Shown: piece after piece, positions 9,186 through 15,784 of the stretch
Layout of the letters: each line of letters starts with the position of its first letter
Numbering within the stretch: position 1 is the stretch's first letter
Assembly: GCA_905211185.1 (NCBI GenBank)
Contig: CAJLZR010000004.1
Coordinates: forward strand, 1 to 19,673
Length of the DNA: 19,673 nt
Origin: an uncultured Oscillospiraceae bacterium
GTDB lineage: Bacteria > Bacillota_A > Clostridia > Oscillospirales > Acutalibacteraceae
Direction: 5' to 3'
Made by a program: the position numbers and the translations under genes
Notes under the pieces: generated by a model
Seen by the model: only the letters and a program-made list of their open reading frames with translations
Told to the model about the DNA's origin: nothing
Databases searched by the model: none

Positions 9186-10295
9186 TTATTCAGCTTTTAT
9201 TCTGACGGGTAAAACAAGGAACAAGAAAGATTTTCCTTCTTTTGGAACAATTTTTATCGGATTTAAAGGGCCGTTTAAGTGAAGTTCTATTTCATCGCAG
9301 TCTGTGTTTTTAAGAGCATCGGTCATATATTTATTATTAAAAGCTATTTCGAATTCTTCGTCTATATTGCTTGAAACCGATATTTCGTCATCAGCTTTAC
9401 CTATTCCAGTTATGCAAGAAATATGAATGTTTGACTTGGAAAGCAAACACCTGACAGGGCTTTTTAATCTATCTGTTATCAAAAGCGAAACTCTTTCTAT
9501 GCTATCTATAAAATCTTTGGTGCTAAGCGATATTTTATATTTGCTCTTTTCGGGAACGGTAGATTTGTAATCTATAAATTCCCCTTCCAAAAGGCGAGAA
9601 ACAACAGAGTAATCTCCCACATAAAAACCTATATGGCGCATACCTGCAGATATTTTAACCGTCTCATCGGTATCCGGCAAAAGATGCAGAACTTCCCGCA
9701 GCGTTTTTCCCGGCACCACAAACGATAGCTCCAAATTTTTATCTATTGGTTCACTTCTAAGAGCAAGTCTGTAACCATCAACAGAAACAAGGGTTATGTT
9801 TTTATTTTTTATTTCAAAAAGAGTTCCTGTATGAATCGGATTTGTATCAGCTTCAGAGACCGCAAAAACAGTTTGCCTTATCATGTTCTTTAAATCAAGA
9901 ACAGGTAATTCAAAACATTTTGCGTTTTCGATTGTGGGCAAACTCGGAAATTCGGAAGCATCTATACCTACGAGTTTAAAAACACTCGAACCCCCTGCAA
10001 TTTTTGCCGATAACTGCGCAGATACCTCAATTTGAACCAAATCTTCTGGAAGTTTACGAACAATTTCCGTAAGAAGGCGGGCATTCAAAACGATTTGACC
10101 GTCTTTTTTAACGGTTCCGCAAACAGAGGTTGTAATGCCAAGTTCTGTGTTATATCCGCAAAGTTCGATAATACCTGTGTTTTTTGCCGTAATTAGAATT
10201 CCTTCCAAGGCAGCTATGGTTGATTTTTGAGAAACTGCCTTTTGTACATTTGAAAGTGCTTCTACCAATTTTGATTTTTCGCAAGTAAATTTCAA
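9186..10295 (-). CDS. dnaN: DNA polymerase III beta subunit (sliding clamp)
   Basis: DnaN forms the dimeric ring that tethers polymerase III and many repair factors to DNA. The protein shows the three-domain clamp organisation over about 370 residues, starting KFTCEKSKLVEALSNVQKAV and ending in the typical LVLPVRI strand. Two starts compete. The ATG at 10304 directly follows the AAAAAGGA ribosome site with no spacing, while the TTG at 10295 is nine bases from it and gives an N-terminus that matches the family (M-KFTCEK). I chose TTG (369 aa); the ATG would add three residues. It is the first gene after the origin gap and probably leads the dnaN-yaaA-recF-remB transcript. Confidence 0.96.
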   Translation of the reverse strand: MKFTCEKSKLVEALSNVQKAVSQKSTIAALEGILITAKNTGIIELCGYNTELGITTSVCGTVKKDGQIVLNARLLTEIVRKLPEDLVQIEVSAQLSAKIAGGSSVFKLVGIDASEFPSLPTIENAKCFELPVLDLKNMIRQTVFAVSEADTNPIHTGTLFEIKNKNITLVSVDGYRLALRSEPIDKNLELSFVVPGKTLREVLHLLPDTDETVKISAGMRHIGFYVGDYSVVSRLLEGEFIDYKSTVPEKSKYKISLSTKDFIDSIERVSLLITDRLKSPVRCLLSKSNIHISCITGIGKADDEISVSSNIDEEFEIAFNNKYMTDALKNTDCDEIELHLNGPLNPIKIVPKEGKSFLFLVLPVRIKAE

Positions 10296-10334
10296 AGAAA
10301 TCATTCCTTTTTATAATTTTTCCAAAATTTTACA

Positions 10335-10371
10335 AATACTATTTTTTGCGAAAGTCAGTAAGAATAGTATT
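10335..10371. repeat. Inverted repeat in the AT-rich unwinding region
   Basis: AATACTATT at 10335-10343 and AATAGTATT at 10363-10371 form a perfect 9-bp inverted repeat spaced by 19 bases, between the DnaA-trio tract and dnaN. It could form a weak hairpin in unwound or transcribed DNA or be a regulator site for dnaN. No protein can be named. Confidence 0.4.
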
Positions 10372-10379
10372 AAATAATT

Positions 10380-10561
10380 TAGTAATAGTAGTAGGGGCTG
10401 TTAATTTGTTGAAACATCATGCCAATTTAGTAACAGCGGAAAAATCTCTGTTTTTTAAGTGTTGATTCTTTGTTTAAGTTTTGTCTAAAAAAAACCTGGT
10501 GCCAAATAAATCAACAATTCGGTTGAAAGAATGTTGTTTAAAGTTAAAAAAATGTTGAAAG
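10380..10561. other. oriC: Origin unwinding element (oriC): DnaA-trio, GC cluster and box array
   Basis: On the plus strand 10380-10394 reads TAG TAA TAG TAG TAG, the repeating trinucleotide described for B. subtilis as the DnaA-trio, which loads DnaA on single-stranded DNA. It is followed by GGGGC (10394-10398) and then by nonamers: TGTTGAAAC (10407-10415), TGTTGATTC (10460-10468), AAATCAACA (10508-10516) and TGTTGAAAG (10553-10561), all sharing the core WTCAACA on one strand. Read from dnaA towards dnaN the order is boxes, GC cluster, trios, AT-rich DNA, as in B. subtilis. Canonical TTATCCACA boxes are absent. Assignment as the origin is inference from order and motif, well supported by the gene context. 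Confidence 0.75.
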
Positions 10562-10580
10562 TTTTTTGCTTTAAAAATTT

Positions 10581-11897
10581 TTATCTGTCTCTTATATTTT
10601 TTATTATGTCCTCGACCATTGCTTTTGTTTTTGGGTCTTTGGATATGTTTTTTTCTACTTGCTGGAGAGCATAAACGATTGTTGAGTGATCCCTTCCGCC
10701 AAACTCATCGCCTATTGAGACGAGCGGCAACTGCGTTATTTCTCGCACAACATACATTGAGATTTGCCTTGCGTTTGAAATTGCGGCAGATCTTTTTGAA
10801 GAACGAATATCTTCGGCAGTTACGCTGAACGTTCTTGCCACTTCCTCTATTATTTTTTCTATTGTTACCGGAGGAGGCTGATCGTTATTTAAGATATCCG
10901 AAATTGCCATTTGAGCCGTAGGTATTCCCATAGGTTCTCCGCCAAGCAAGTGATGAGCTTTCATTTTTTTAACCGCTCCTTCTAATTGACGGATATTTGT
11001 TTTTAGTTTCTTGGCTATATATTCGCAAACTTCATTTGGCATTTTTATATCCAAAAGTTCGGCTTTTCTTTTAACTATTGCTATTCTTGTTTCAAAGTCC
11101 GGCGGCTGAATATCCGCAATAAGACCCCACTCAAAGCGTGTTCTTAAGCGGTCCTCAAGTGTTTGAATTTCTTTTGGCGGACGGTCGGAAGTCAGCACGA
11201 TCTGTTTTTTTGCTTCATAAAGCGAGTTAAAAGTATGGAAAAATTCTTCTTGAGTAGAATCTTTTCCCGCGATGAACTGAATATCGTCAACGAGTAAGAC
11301 GTCGGCTTGTCTATATTTTTGATGAAATTCGCTTGTTGTGTTTTTTCTTATGGAATCTATAAGTTCGTTCGTAAAGTCGTCGCCTTTTATATAAAGGCAA
11401 ACTTTTTTAGGGTCTGTTTTTTTAATATCGCTGCAAATCGCATAAAGAAGATGAGTTTTTCCAAGCCCTGAATTTCCGTATATAAAAAGAGGGTTATAAG
11501 CTCCCGCAGGATTGGAAGCAACGGCTAAAGCGGCGGCGTGCGCAAATTTATTTGAAGAACCCACTATGTAAGTATCGAACGTAAATTCATATTCGGAATC
11601 GATTGCAAGATTTTGGTCGCTTTTTTTGCCTGATGATTCCACTTCGTCAGGTATCATAAAGCAAATATCAATTCCTGAGCCAAAAATATCGCTAAAAGCT
11701 TTGTTTAAAAGCGGAAGATAACACCTGTTAAGTGTTTGCCTATGAAATTCGTTTGGAACCATAAGAACCGCTTTTCCTTCGTCAAAATCAAGTTTAACCG
11801 GTTCTATACGGCTTATCCATGTTTTGTAAGCAACGTCTGTTATGCGAGTTTTGCAAAAATCGCAAATTAAACTCCAAGCCTCATCAAAAGAGTTCAC
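10581..11897 (-). CDS. dnaA: Chromosomal replication initiator protein DnaA
   Basis: DnaA is the AAA+ protein that binds origin boxes, assembles on single strands and opens the origin. Domain I covers about residues 1-75, followed by a short linker. The AAA+ core has Walker A GNSGLGKT (141-148), Walker B LLVDD (201-205) and the arginine-rich RLRTRFEWG segment (250-258). Domain IV has the DNA-binding helix-turn-helix with SNARQISMYVVRE and the signature GGRDHSTI (400-407). At 438 residues it is complete with a short domain II. The start is GTG at 11897 with an AGGAGG site eight bases upstream. A good promoter with a candidate box over its -35 lies upstream, which suggests autoregulation. Confidence 0.98.
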   Translation of the reverse strand: MNSFDEAWSLICDFCKTRITDVAYKTWISRIEPVKLDFDEGKAVLMVPNEFHRQTLNRCYLPLLNKAFSDIFGSGIDICFMIPDEVESSGKKSDQNLAIDSEYEFTFDTYIVGSSNKFAHAAALAVASNPAGAYNPLFIYGNSGLGKTHLLYAICSDIKKTDPKKVCLYIKGDDFTNELIDSIRKNTTSEFHQKYRQADVLLVDDIQFIAGKDSTQEEFFHTFNSLYEAKKQIVLTSDRPPKEIQTLEDRLRTRFEWGLIADIQPPDFETRIAIVKRKAELLDIKMPNEVCEYIAKKLKTNIRQLEGAVKKMKAHHLLGGEPMGIPTAQMAISDILNNDQPPPVTIEKIIEEVARTFSVTAEDIRSSKRSAAISNARQISMYVVREITQLPLVSIGDEFGGRDHSTIVYALQQVEKNISKDPKTKAMVEDIIKNIRDR

Positions 11898-11964
11898 TAA
11901 AGATACCTCCTGTAAAAATTATCTATACTTTCTTTGATTGCCGAAAGTATTAAATTATACATCA

Positions 11965-11995
11965 ATTATATCTTTTTTGAATAAAGTTTTCAACA
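11965..11995 (-). promoter_or_regulatory. dnaA promoter with overlapping candidate DnaA box
   Basis: On the minus strand TTGAAA (11993-11988) and TATAAT (11970-11965) are 17 bases apart, about 70 bases before the dnaA GTG. The plus-strand motif TTTTCAACA (11987-11995) covers the -35. If this motif is a DnaA box, binding would repress dnaA. The promoter is seen directly; the control is inferred. Confidence 0.7.
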
Positions 11996-12061
11996 AATCA
12001 AAGCGAATGAAAAAGTAGATAGAAAATATTCAAAAATCATTACCAAAAAACACAATTTTTA

Positions 12062-12089
12062 TTGATAAAACCAAAAGCAAGTGTATAAT
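12062..12089 (+). promoter_or_regulatory. Promoter of the leucine-rich repeat gene
   Basis: TTGATA (12062-12067) and TATAAT (12084-12089) are separated by 16 bases, and the start codon lies about 30 bases after the -10. An AAATCAACA motif (12097-12105) lies just downstream in the leader, next to the ribosome site. Confidence 0.7.
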
Positions 12090-12120
12090 TTATAGAAAAT
12101 CAACAAAAGAGGTGGCTATA

Positions 12121-12972
12121 ATGAAACAAGAAAAAGAATATTTATGCGGGGATGCCGGTGATGTAAAAAAACTAAAATTGCCGGAAATTAGCAATAACGA
12201 TGCAGCGACGAAGAACTTAGGAAAGTTTTTTGAATCTATTAAAATCTTTTTGGTTAGCATGAAAACAAAAACTTCCAAAAAAGAAACAGAAGAATCTGTT
12301 ATTAAAGATCTTGATCAAAAGCATTTTAGACCTAGAATGCGCAGTGGATATGAAAAATTTCTGGTTAAAGTTTTTGAGTTGCTTAATAACAGAGTTTCAG
12401 GAACGTTATCCGAAAGGTTAGTTAAAGTGCACGGCGAATGTAGCGGATACTGTAGGAGTGGAAAAGATGCAGATCGGAAAGAAAAAGTGGAGAAACTTAG
12501 TAAAGTTTTTAGCGATGTTTTGAATATTGTAAAAGAAGAAGACAAAATCCATAAATTTAAGATTTTTAGTAACGATGCGGATATTCAAAATAAAGACAGC
12601 ACATGGGAAAAAGACGAAGTTGTAAAAGCTATTTTTGAAGATGGCGTTAAAGAGATACCTGCAAATGCTTTTAACGGAGCAAAAAATTTAATAAAGATAT
12701 CTTTTGGCAAGCATATCGGGAATACTACTAAGTGTGAACCTAATAACAAAAGCTCTTGTAAAATAGGGGCCGGTGCTTTTAAAAATTGCCCGAACTTAAA
12801 AGAGATAGCTTTCTTCCCAATGGAAGATAACAGCGAAGAGCAGGTAAAGGCTGCTTTTGATGAACCTGTTGTAAAGAGAATAGAAATAATGCGCTCCGAT
12901 TACAAACAAAAATCGGAAAAAGCCGGAGAAAAACACAGAAGTTCTGTTTTCCATCCGATTGTAATAGTTTAG
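12121..12972 (+). CDS. Leucine-rich repeat (BspA-like) protein of unknown function, 283 aa
   Basis: The C-terminal third carries two leucine-rich repeats of the BspA/LRR_5 type: VKEIPANAFNGAKNLIKISF (176-195) and CKIGAGAFKNCPNLKEIAFF (213-232), with an insert containing two Cys between them. The first 165 residues are charged, helical-looking and unrecognised. There is no signal peptide or membrane helix, so it is probably cytoplasmic, unlike the secreted BspA proteins. I chose the ATG at 12121 with an AGAGGTGG site five bases upstream; a GTG at 12112 lies inside that site. It has its own promoter and terminator and occupies the dnaA-rpmH junction, which normally contains no gene. Repeats of this type usually mediate protein contacts. 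No function is known. Confidence 0.85.
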   Translation: MKQEKEYLCGDAGDVKKLKLPEISNNDAATKNLGKFFESIKIFLVSMKTKTSKKETEESVIKDLDQKHFRPRMRSGYEKFLVKVFELLNNRVSGTLSERLVKVHGECSGYCRSGKDADRKEKVEKLSKVFSDVLNIVKEEDKIHKFKIFSNDADIQNKDSTWEKDEVVKAIFEDGVKEIPANAFNGAKNLIKISFGKHIGNTTKCEPNNKSSCKIGAGAFKNCPNLKEIAFFPMEDNSEEQVKAAFDEPVVKRIEIMRSDYKQKSEKAGEKHRSSVFHPIVIV

Positions 12973-12998
12973 ATTATATTTTTACATAGTATAGCAGA

Positions 12999-13027
12999 GG
13001 CGCATAATAAAATATGCGTCCTTTTTT
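12999..13027 (+). terminator. Intrinsic terminator after the leucine-rich repeat gene
   Basis: GGCGCATA (12999-13006) pairs with TATGCGTC (13013-13020) with one G-T pair and a six-base loop, followed by C and six T. It separates the cassette gene from the rpmH promoter that starts 19 bases later. Confidence 0.85.
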
Positions 13028-13045
13028 GTGCGGTTTTTAGAATGG

Positions 13046-13074
13046 TTGACAATTTGGTTTTTTTAATATATAAT
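13046..13074 (+). promoter_or_regulatory. Consensus promoter of rpmH
   Basis: TTGACA (13046-13051) and TATAAT (13069-13074) match the housekeeping consensus perfectly with a 17-base spacer. The predicted transcript starts near 13081 and has a leader of about 90 bases before rpmH. This should be one of the strongest promoters of the window, as expected for a ribosomal protein gene. Confidence 0.92.
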
Positions 13075-13114
13075 TATTCGGTAAAGTATTTGTTTTTTAA
13101 AAAACGTTTTGCCG

Positions 13115-13141
13115 TAAACAGAAAAAAGAGATTTCTGTTTA
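13115..13141 (+). promoter_or_regulatory. Hairpin in the rpmH leader
   Basis: TAAACAGAAA (13115-13124) and TTTCTGTTTA (13132-13141) form a perfect 10-bp stem with a seven-base loop, ending about 17 bases before the GGAGGGG ribosome site. It has no U-tract, so it is not a terminator. It may stabilise the message or modulate translation. Confidence 0.5.
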
Positions 13142-13173
13142 GGTGTTAAATATGCATAGGAGGGGAATTATCA

Positions 13174-13308
13174 ATGCTCAGAACATACCAACCAAAGAAG
13201 CTCCACAGAAAAAAAGAGCATGGCTTCAGAAAAAGAATGGCTACTCGTAACGGCATAAAAGTTATTGCAAGAAGAAGAGCTAAAGGAAGAAAAAGATTAA
13301 CTTACTAA
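13174..13308 (+). CDS. rpmH: 50S ribosomal protein L34
   Basis: This 44-residue, very basic protein begins [19 protein letters not shown] and ends [10 protein letters not shown], which is diagnostic for L34 of the large subunit. Its length is exactly that of the family. The ATG is preceded by AGGAGGGG about seven bases upstream. It follows a consensus promoter and a leader hairpin and opens the conserved rpmH-rnpA-yidD-yidC-jag-mnmE-mnmG run. Confidence 0.98.
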   Translation: MLRTYQPKKLHRKKEHGFRKRMATRNGIKVIARRRAKGRKRLTY

Positions 13309-13351
13309 TTCATGTTGCGTTTGTGGCGTCAAGAAAACCCATTTTAAAAAA

Positions 13352-13380
13352 ATAAGACCTTGACGGGTCTTTATTTTTTT
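13352..13380 (+). terminator. Terminator or attenuator between rpmH and rnpA
   Basis: AAGACC (13354-13359) pairs with GGTCTT (13366-13371) around a six-base loop, followed by TATTTTTTT. The short stem predicts partial termination, which would give more L34 message than RNase P protein message. rnpA starts only 26 bases after it. Confidence 0.75.
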
Positions 13381-13405
13381 GGTAAAGAGAAATAAGGTTT
13401 TTGTT

Positions 13406-13762
13406 ATGAATAAAAACGAAACAATCAAAAAAAACAGAGATTTCAGAAGGCTTTATAACAAAGGAAAATACTTAGCTTCGGCAAATATTGTTACATATGT
13501 AATCAAAAAAAGGGTAAGTAAAACCAAGATAGGAATTACAACGAGCAAAAAAACAGGAAATGCAGTTCAAAGAAACAGGGCAAGGAGAGTTATAAGAGCG
13601 GCCTACTTTTATTTAAAACCGATTGTTAAGAGTGGTTTTGATATTGTTTTTGTTTCAAGGCAAAAAACAAGCATGGTTAAAATGCAAGAAGTTTTAAAGG
13701 ATATGAAATATCATTTTAAAAAACTCGGTGTTATAAGCGTTTCTGAAAGTTTAGGAGAATAA
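13406..13762 (+). CDS. rnpA: Ribonuclease P protein component
   Basis: RnpA is the protein cofactor that helps the RNase P ribozyme trim tRNA 5' leaders. The family text is clear: the N-terminal [15 protein letters not shown], the [20 protein letters not shown] region with the conserved RNR motif near residue 56, and a basic surface throughout. I chose the ATG at 13406 (118 aa) with AAGG nine bases upstream. The longer frame from a TTG at 13379 would start inside the terminator T-run and is unlikely. It is followed after four bases by yidD. Confidence 0.96.
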   Translation: MNKNETIKKNRDFRRLYNKGKYLASANIVTYVIKKRVSKTKIGITTSKKTGNAVQRNRARRVIRAAYFYLKPIVKSGFDIVFVSRQKTSMVKMQEVLKDMKYHFKKLGVISVSESLGE

Positions 13763-13766
13763 CAAA

Positions 13767-14003
13767 ATGAAGTTTTTAGTTTTAAAACTCATTCGGTTCT
13801 ATCAGAAATTTTTATCGCCGCTTAAAAAACCTTGTTGCAGATTTTATCCTGTTTGTTCGAATTATGCGCTGGAAGCTTTTTCAAAACATGGTTTTTTTAA
13901 AGCAAGTTTTTTAAGTTTAAAGCGGGTTTTAAGGTGTAATCCTTTTTGTAAAGGTGGATATGATCCCGTACCAAAAAGCAAACGTAATAAAAAAGATATT
14001 TGA
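13767..14003 (+). CDS. yidD: Membrane protein insertion efficiency factor YidD
   Basis: This 78-residue protein shows the YidD pattern: an amphipathic N-terminal helix ([15 protein letters not shown]), then [20 protein letters not shown] and the C-terminal [14 protein letters not shown]. YidD associates with the inner face of the membrane and aids YidC-dependent insertion. The gene order rnpA-yidD-yidC is conserved across bacteria. The start is ATG with an AGGAGAA site that overlaps the end of rnpA, so translation is probably coupled. Confidence 0.96.
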   Translation: MKFLVLKLIRFYQKFLSPLKKPCCRFYPVCSNYALEAFSKHGFFKASFLSLKRVLRCNPFCKGGYDPVPKSKRNKKDI

Positions 14004-14018
14004 TATATAAATGATTTG

Positions 14019-14038
14019 TGATAATATTTTTATTATCA
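14019..14038. repeat. AT-rich perfect inverted repeat between yidD and yidC
   Basis: TGATAATA (14019-14026) and TATTATCA (14031-14038) are exact complements around four T. The structure is weak as RNA because it is nearly all A-U. It could be a regulator site or a message-processing hairpin before yidC. Confidence 0.4.
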
Positions 14039-14077
14039 TGGTTTATAGAAACGGTTTTTTAAAAGGAGAGTTTTAAT

Positions 14078-15004
14078 TTGGGATTTTTATTTGATTCACT
14101 TAGCAGCATGTTCGGTTATGTTTTGTGGTTTTTCTTTGATGCCGTCAGTAATTATGGTTTAGCAATAACGCTTTTTGCGCTGGTTGTAAATATTATAATG
14201 TTTCCTCTTGCAATAAAACGCCAAAAAAGTATGGCGAGTAATGCAAGAATGGCGGTAAAACAACAGGAACTTAAGAAAAAATATGAAAAAAACCCAAGAA
14301 AATATAACGAAGAAGTTGCAAAACTTTATGAATCTGAAGGTGTAAACCCGATGAGCGGTTGTTTTGCAACGATGGTTGTTCCGCTTATTTTATGGACAGG
14401 TATTTTTGGAGCTGTTACCAAGCCGCTTCAAAACACTTTACATATTCCGGCAGATAAAGTTTCTGCTGCGGTTACGGCTGTTTGTGAAAACACAGGCGAA
14501 GAAAACAAAATGGCAAGAAATTATCGCGAACTTCAGGTTGTCAGAAGTTTTGATAGCGTAAAAGATAAGCTTACCATGTTTGATAAAAAAGAAATGGAAG
14601 ACTTAGAAGAATATAGCCACGGATTTAACTTTTTTGGTATAAATCTTTTGCAAACACCTAAAGGTTCAGCTTTCAGCGAGTTTTTATGGTTAATACCTTT
14701 ACTTTGCTTTGTATCGTCTGCGGCGGCTATGTATATAAGCCAAAAGATGATGGGTATGCAAAACACCATGCAAGGTTGCAATAAATTTTTGCCCTATGGT
14801 ATGCTTTTATTTACGGCTTATATAGCGTACACTATTCCCGGAGCTGTCGGACTTTATTGGGTTATAAACTCGGCAATCGGGGCAGTGCAAAATATAGTTC
14901 TTAATAAATTTTATAATACTTATACCATTAATGCTCACGATGAAGCGGCAAGAGCGGCTTTACTTTTTGAAAAAGAAAGTAAGATTACAAGTGAAAATAA
15001 TTAA
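14078..15004 (+). CDS. yidC: Membrane protein insertase YidC
   Basis: YidC inserts proteins into the cytoplasmic membrane alone or with SecYEG. At 308 residues it is a Gram-positive-type insertase. The first core helix is about 26-46 (LAITLFALVVNIIMFPLAI). It is followed by a charged cytoplasmic hairpin with KKKYEKNP and the NPMSGC motif (90-95), a helix at about 98-113, a long loop to about 200, and three more helices to about 285. The start is TTG at 14078, eight bases after AAAAGGAGAG. No lipoprotein signal with Cys is present, unlike B. subtilis SpoIIIJ. The groove position that is Arg in SpoIIIJ is Asn38 here, by my alignment. It is followed by jag after 42 bases. Confidence 0.95.
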   Translation: MGFLFDSLSSMFGYVLWFFFDAVSNYGLAITLFALVVNIIMFPLAIKRQKSMASNARMAVKQQELKKKYEKNPRKYNEEVAKLYESEGVNPMSGCFATMVVPLILWTGIFGAVTKPLQNTLHIPADKVSAAVTAVCENTGEENKMARNYRELQVVRSFDSVKDKLTMFDKKEMEDLEEYSHGFNFFGINLLQTPKGSAFSEFLWLIPLLCFVSSAAAMYISQKMMGMQNTMQGCNKFLPYGMLLFTAYIAYTIPGAVGLYWVINSAIGAVQNIVLNKFYNTYTINAHDEAARAALLFEKESKITSENN

Positions 15005-15046
15005 AAGGTTTGTTTTGGGGATATCTACGGAGGTGCTTATTTATTT

Positions 15047-15688
15047 ATGATTAACGAAGTTTATGCTTCTGAAGAAACAGTTGCTTTGGCAAAAGAGAAA
15101 GCATGCGGTATGCTTGGTGTTACGGAAGATAAAGTTGAGTTTGAGGTGCTGCAGTTTCCTTCCAAAAAAGTTCTTGGAATGTTTGGCGGAAAACTGGCGC
15201 AGGTAAGGGCTGTGCTTAAACAAAGCGTTTCCGAAAAAGCAACTAAATTTTTAAAAGAAATGTTTTTCTACATGGGAATGGAAAAGCTTGAAGTTAAGTT
15301 AGAAAAAGAAGAAGAGGGTTCTTGCTATATAAAAATTACAGGTGATGACGTTAAGTATATCTTAGGAAAACATGGCGATATTTTAGATTCCATTCAGTAC
15401 ATAACAGGTCTTGTTTCCAACGAAAAAAACAAAGATTTTTGTAAAGTGCGTTTAGAAGCCGGAAATTATAGAGAAAAAAGAATGCAAACACTCGAAAAAC
15501 TTGGCAGACATATTGCAGAAAAAGTTTTAAAAACAGGAAAAAGATTTTCGCTCGAGCCGATGAGGTCCTATGAACGCAAGATTATACATGATTCAGTCGG
15601 ACAGGTTGAAGGCGTAAAATCTTGGTCTGAAGGCGAAGGTGAAGGAAGGCACGTTGTTGTTTCGCAAACAAAAAATGAACAGCAATAG
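15047..15688 (+). CDS. jag: RNA-binding protein Jag/KhpB
   Basis: Jag (KhpB, EloR) is an RNA-binding regulator tied to cell elongation and division in Gram-positive bacteria and is encoded next to yidC. The 213-residue protein has the three expected domains in order: Jag-N (1-57, with KKVLGMFGGKLAQVRAVL), a KH domain (about 77-140, GKHG loop at 107-110) and an R3H domain (about 143-210, RKIIH at 177-181). The ATG at 15047 is preceded by GGAGGTG 11 bases upstream, a little long but the best site. A hairpin follows the gene and may end part of the transcript. Confidence 0.95.
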   Translation: MINEVYASEETVALAKEKACGMLGVTEDKVEFEVLQFPSKKVLGMFGGKLAQVRAVLKQSVSEKATKFLKEMFFYMGMEKLEVKLEKEEEGSCYIKITGDDVKYILGKHGDILDSIQYITGLVSNEKNKDFCKVRLEAGNYREKRMQTLEKLGRHIAEKVLKTGKRFSLEPMRSYERKIIHDSVGQVEGVKSWSEGEGEGRHVVVSQTKNEQQ

Positions 15689-15717
15689 TTTTTGCTTATA
15701 GATTTTTTAGTTTATTT

Positions 15718-15755
15718 TTGCTCCCTGCTATTGTTGAAGGGAGCAATTAAAATTT
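15718..15755 (+). terminator. Hairpin, probable terminator between jag and mnmE
   Basis: TTGCTCCCT (15718-15726) and AGGGAGCAA (15738-15746) form a perfect 9-bp stem with an 11-base loop. The tail is TTAAAATTTTT, so the U-tract is interrupted and termination may be partial. mnmE starts 39 bases after the stem and must be reached by read-through or by a promoter I could not find. Confidence 0.6.
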
Positions 15756-15784
15756 TTAACGTTAAAAGAAAAGAGTATATAAGT

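Noticed and set aside
13379..13405. N-terminal extension of RnpA from TTG at 13379
   Set aside because: The TTG lies in the terminator T-run and lacks a ribosome site; the ATG at 13406 fits the family.
15692..15784. N-terminal extension of MnmE from an upstream ATG
   Set aside because: The extension is encoded by the jag terminator hairpin and gives a non-family hydrophobic leader; the ATG at 15785 matches the family start.
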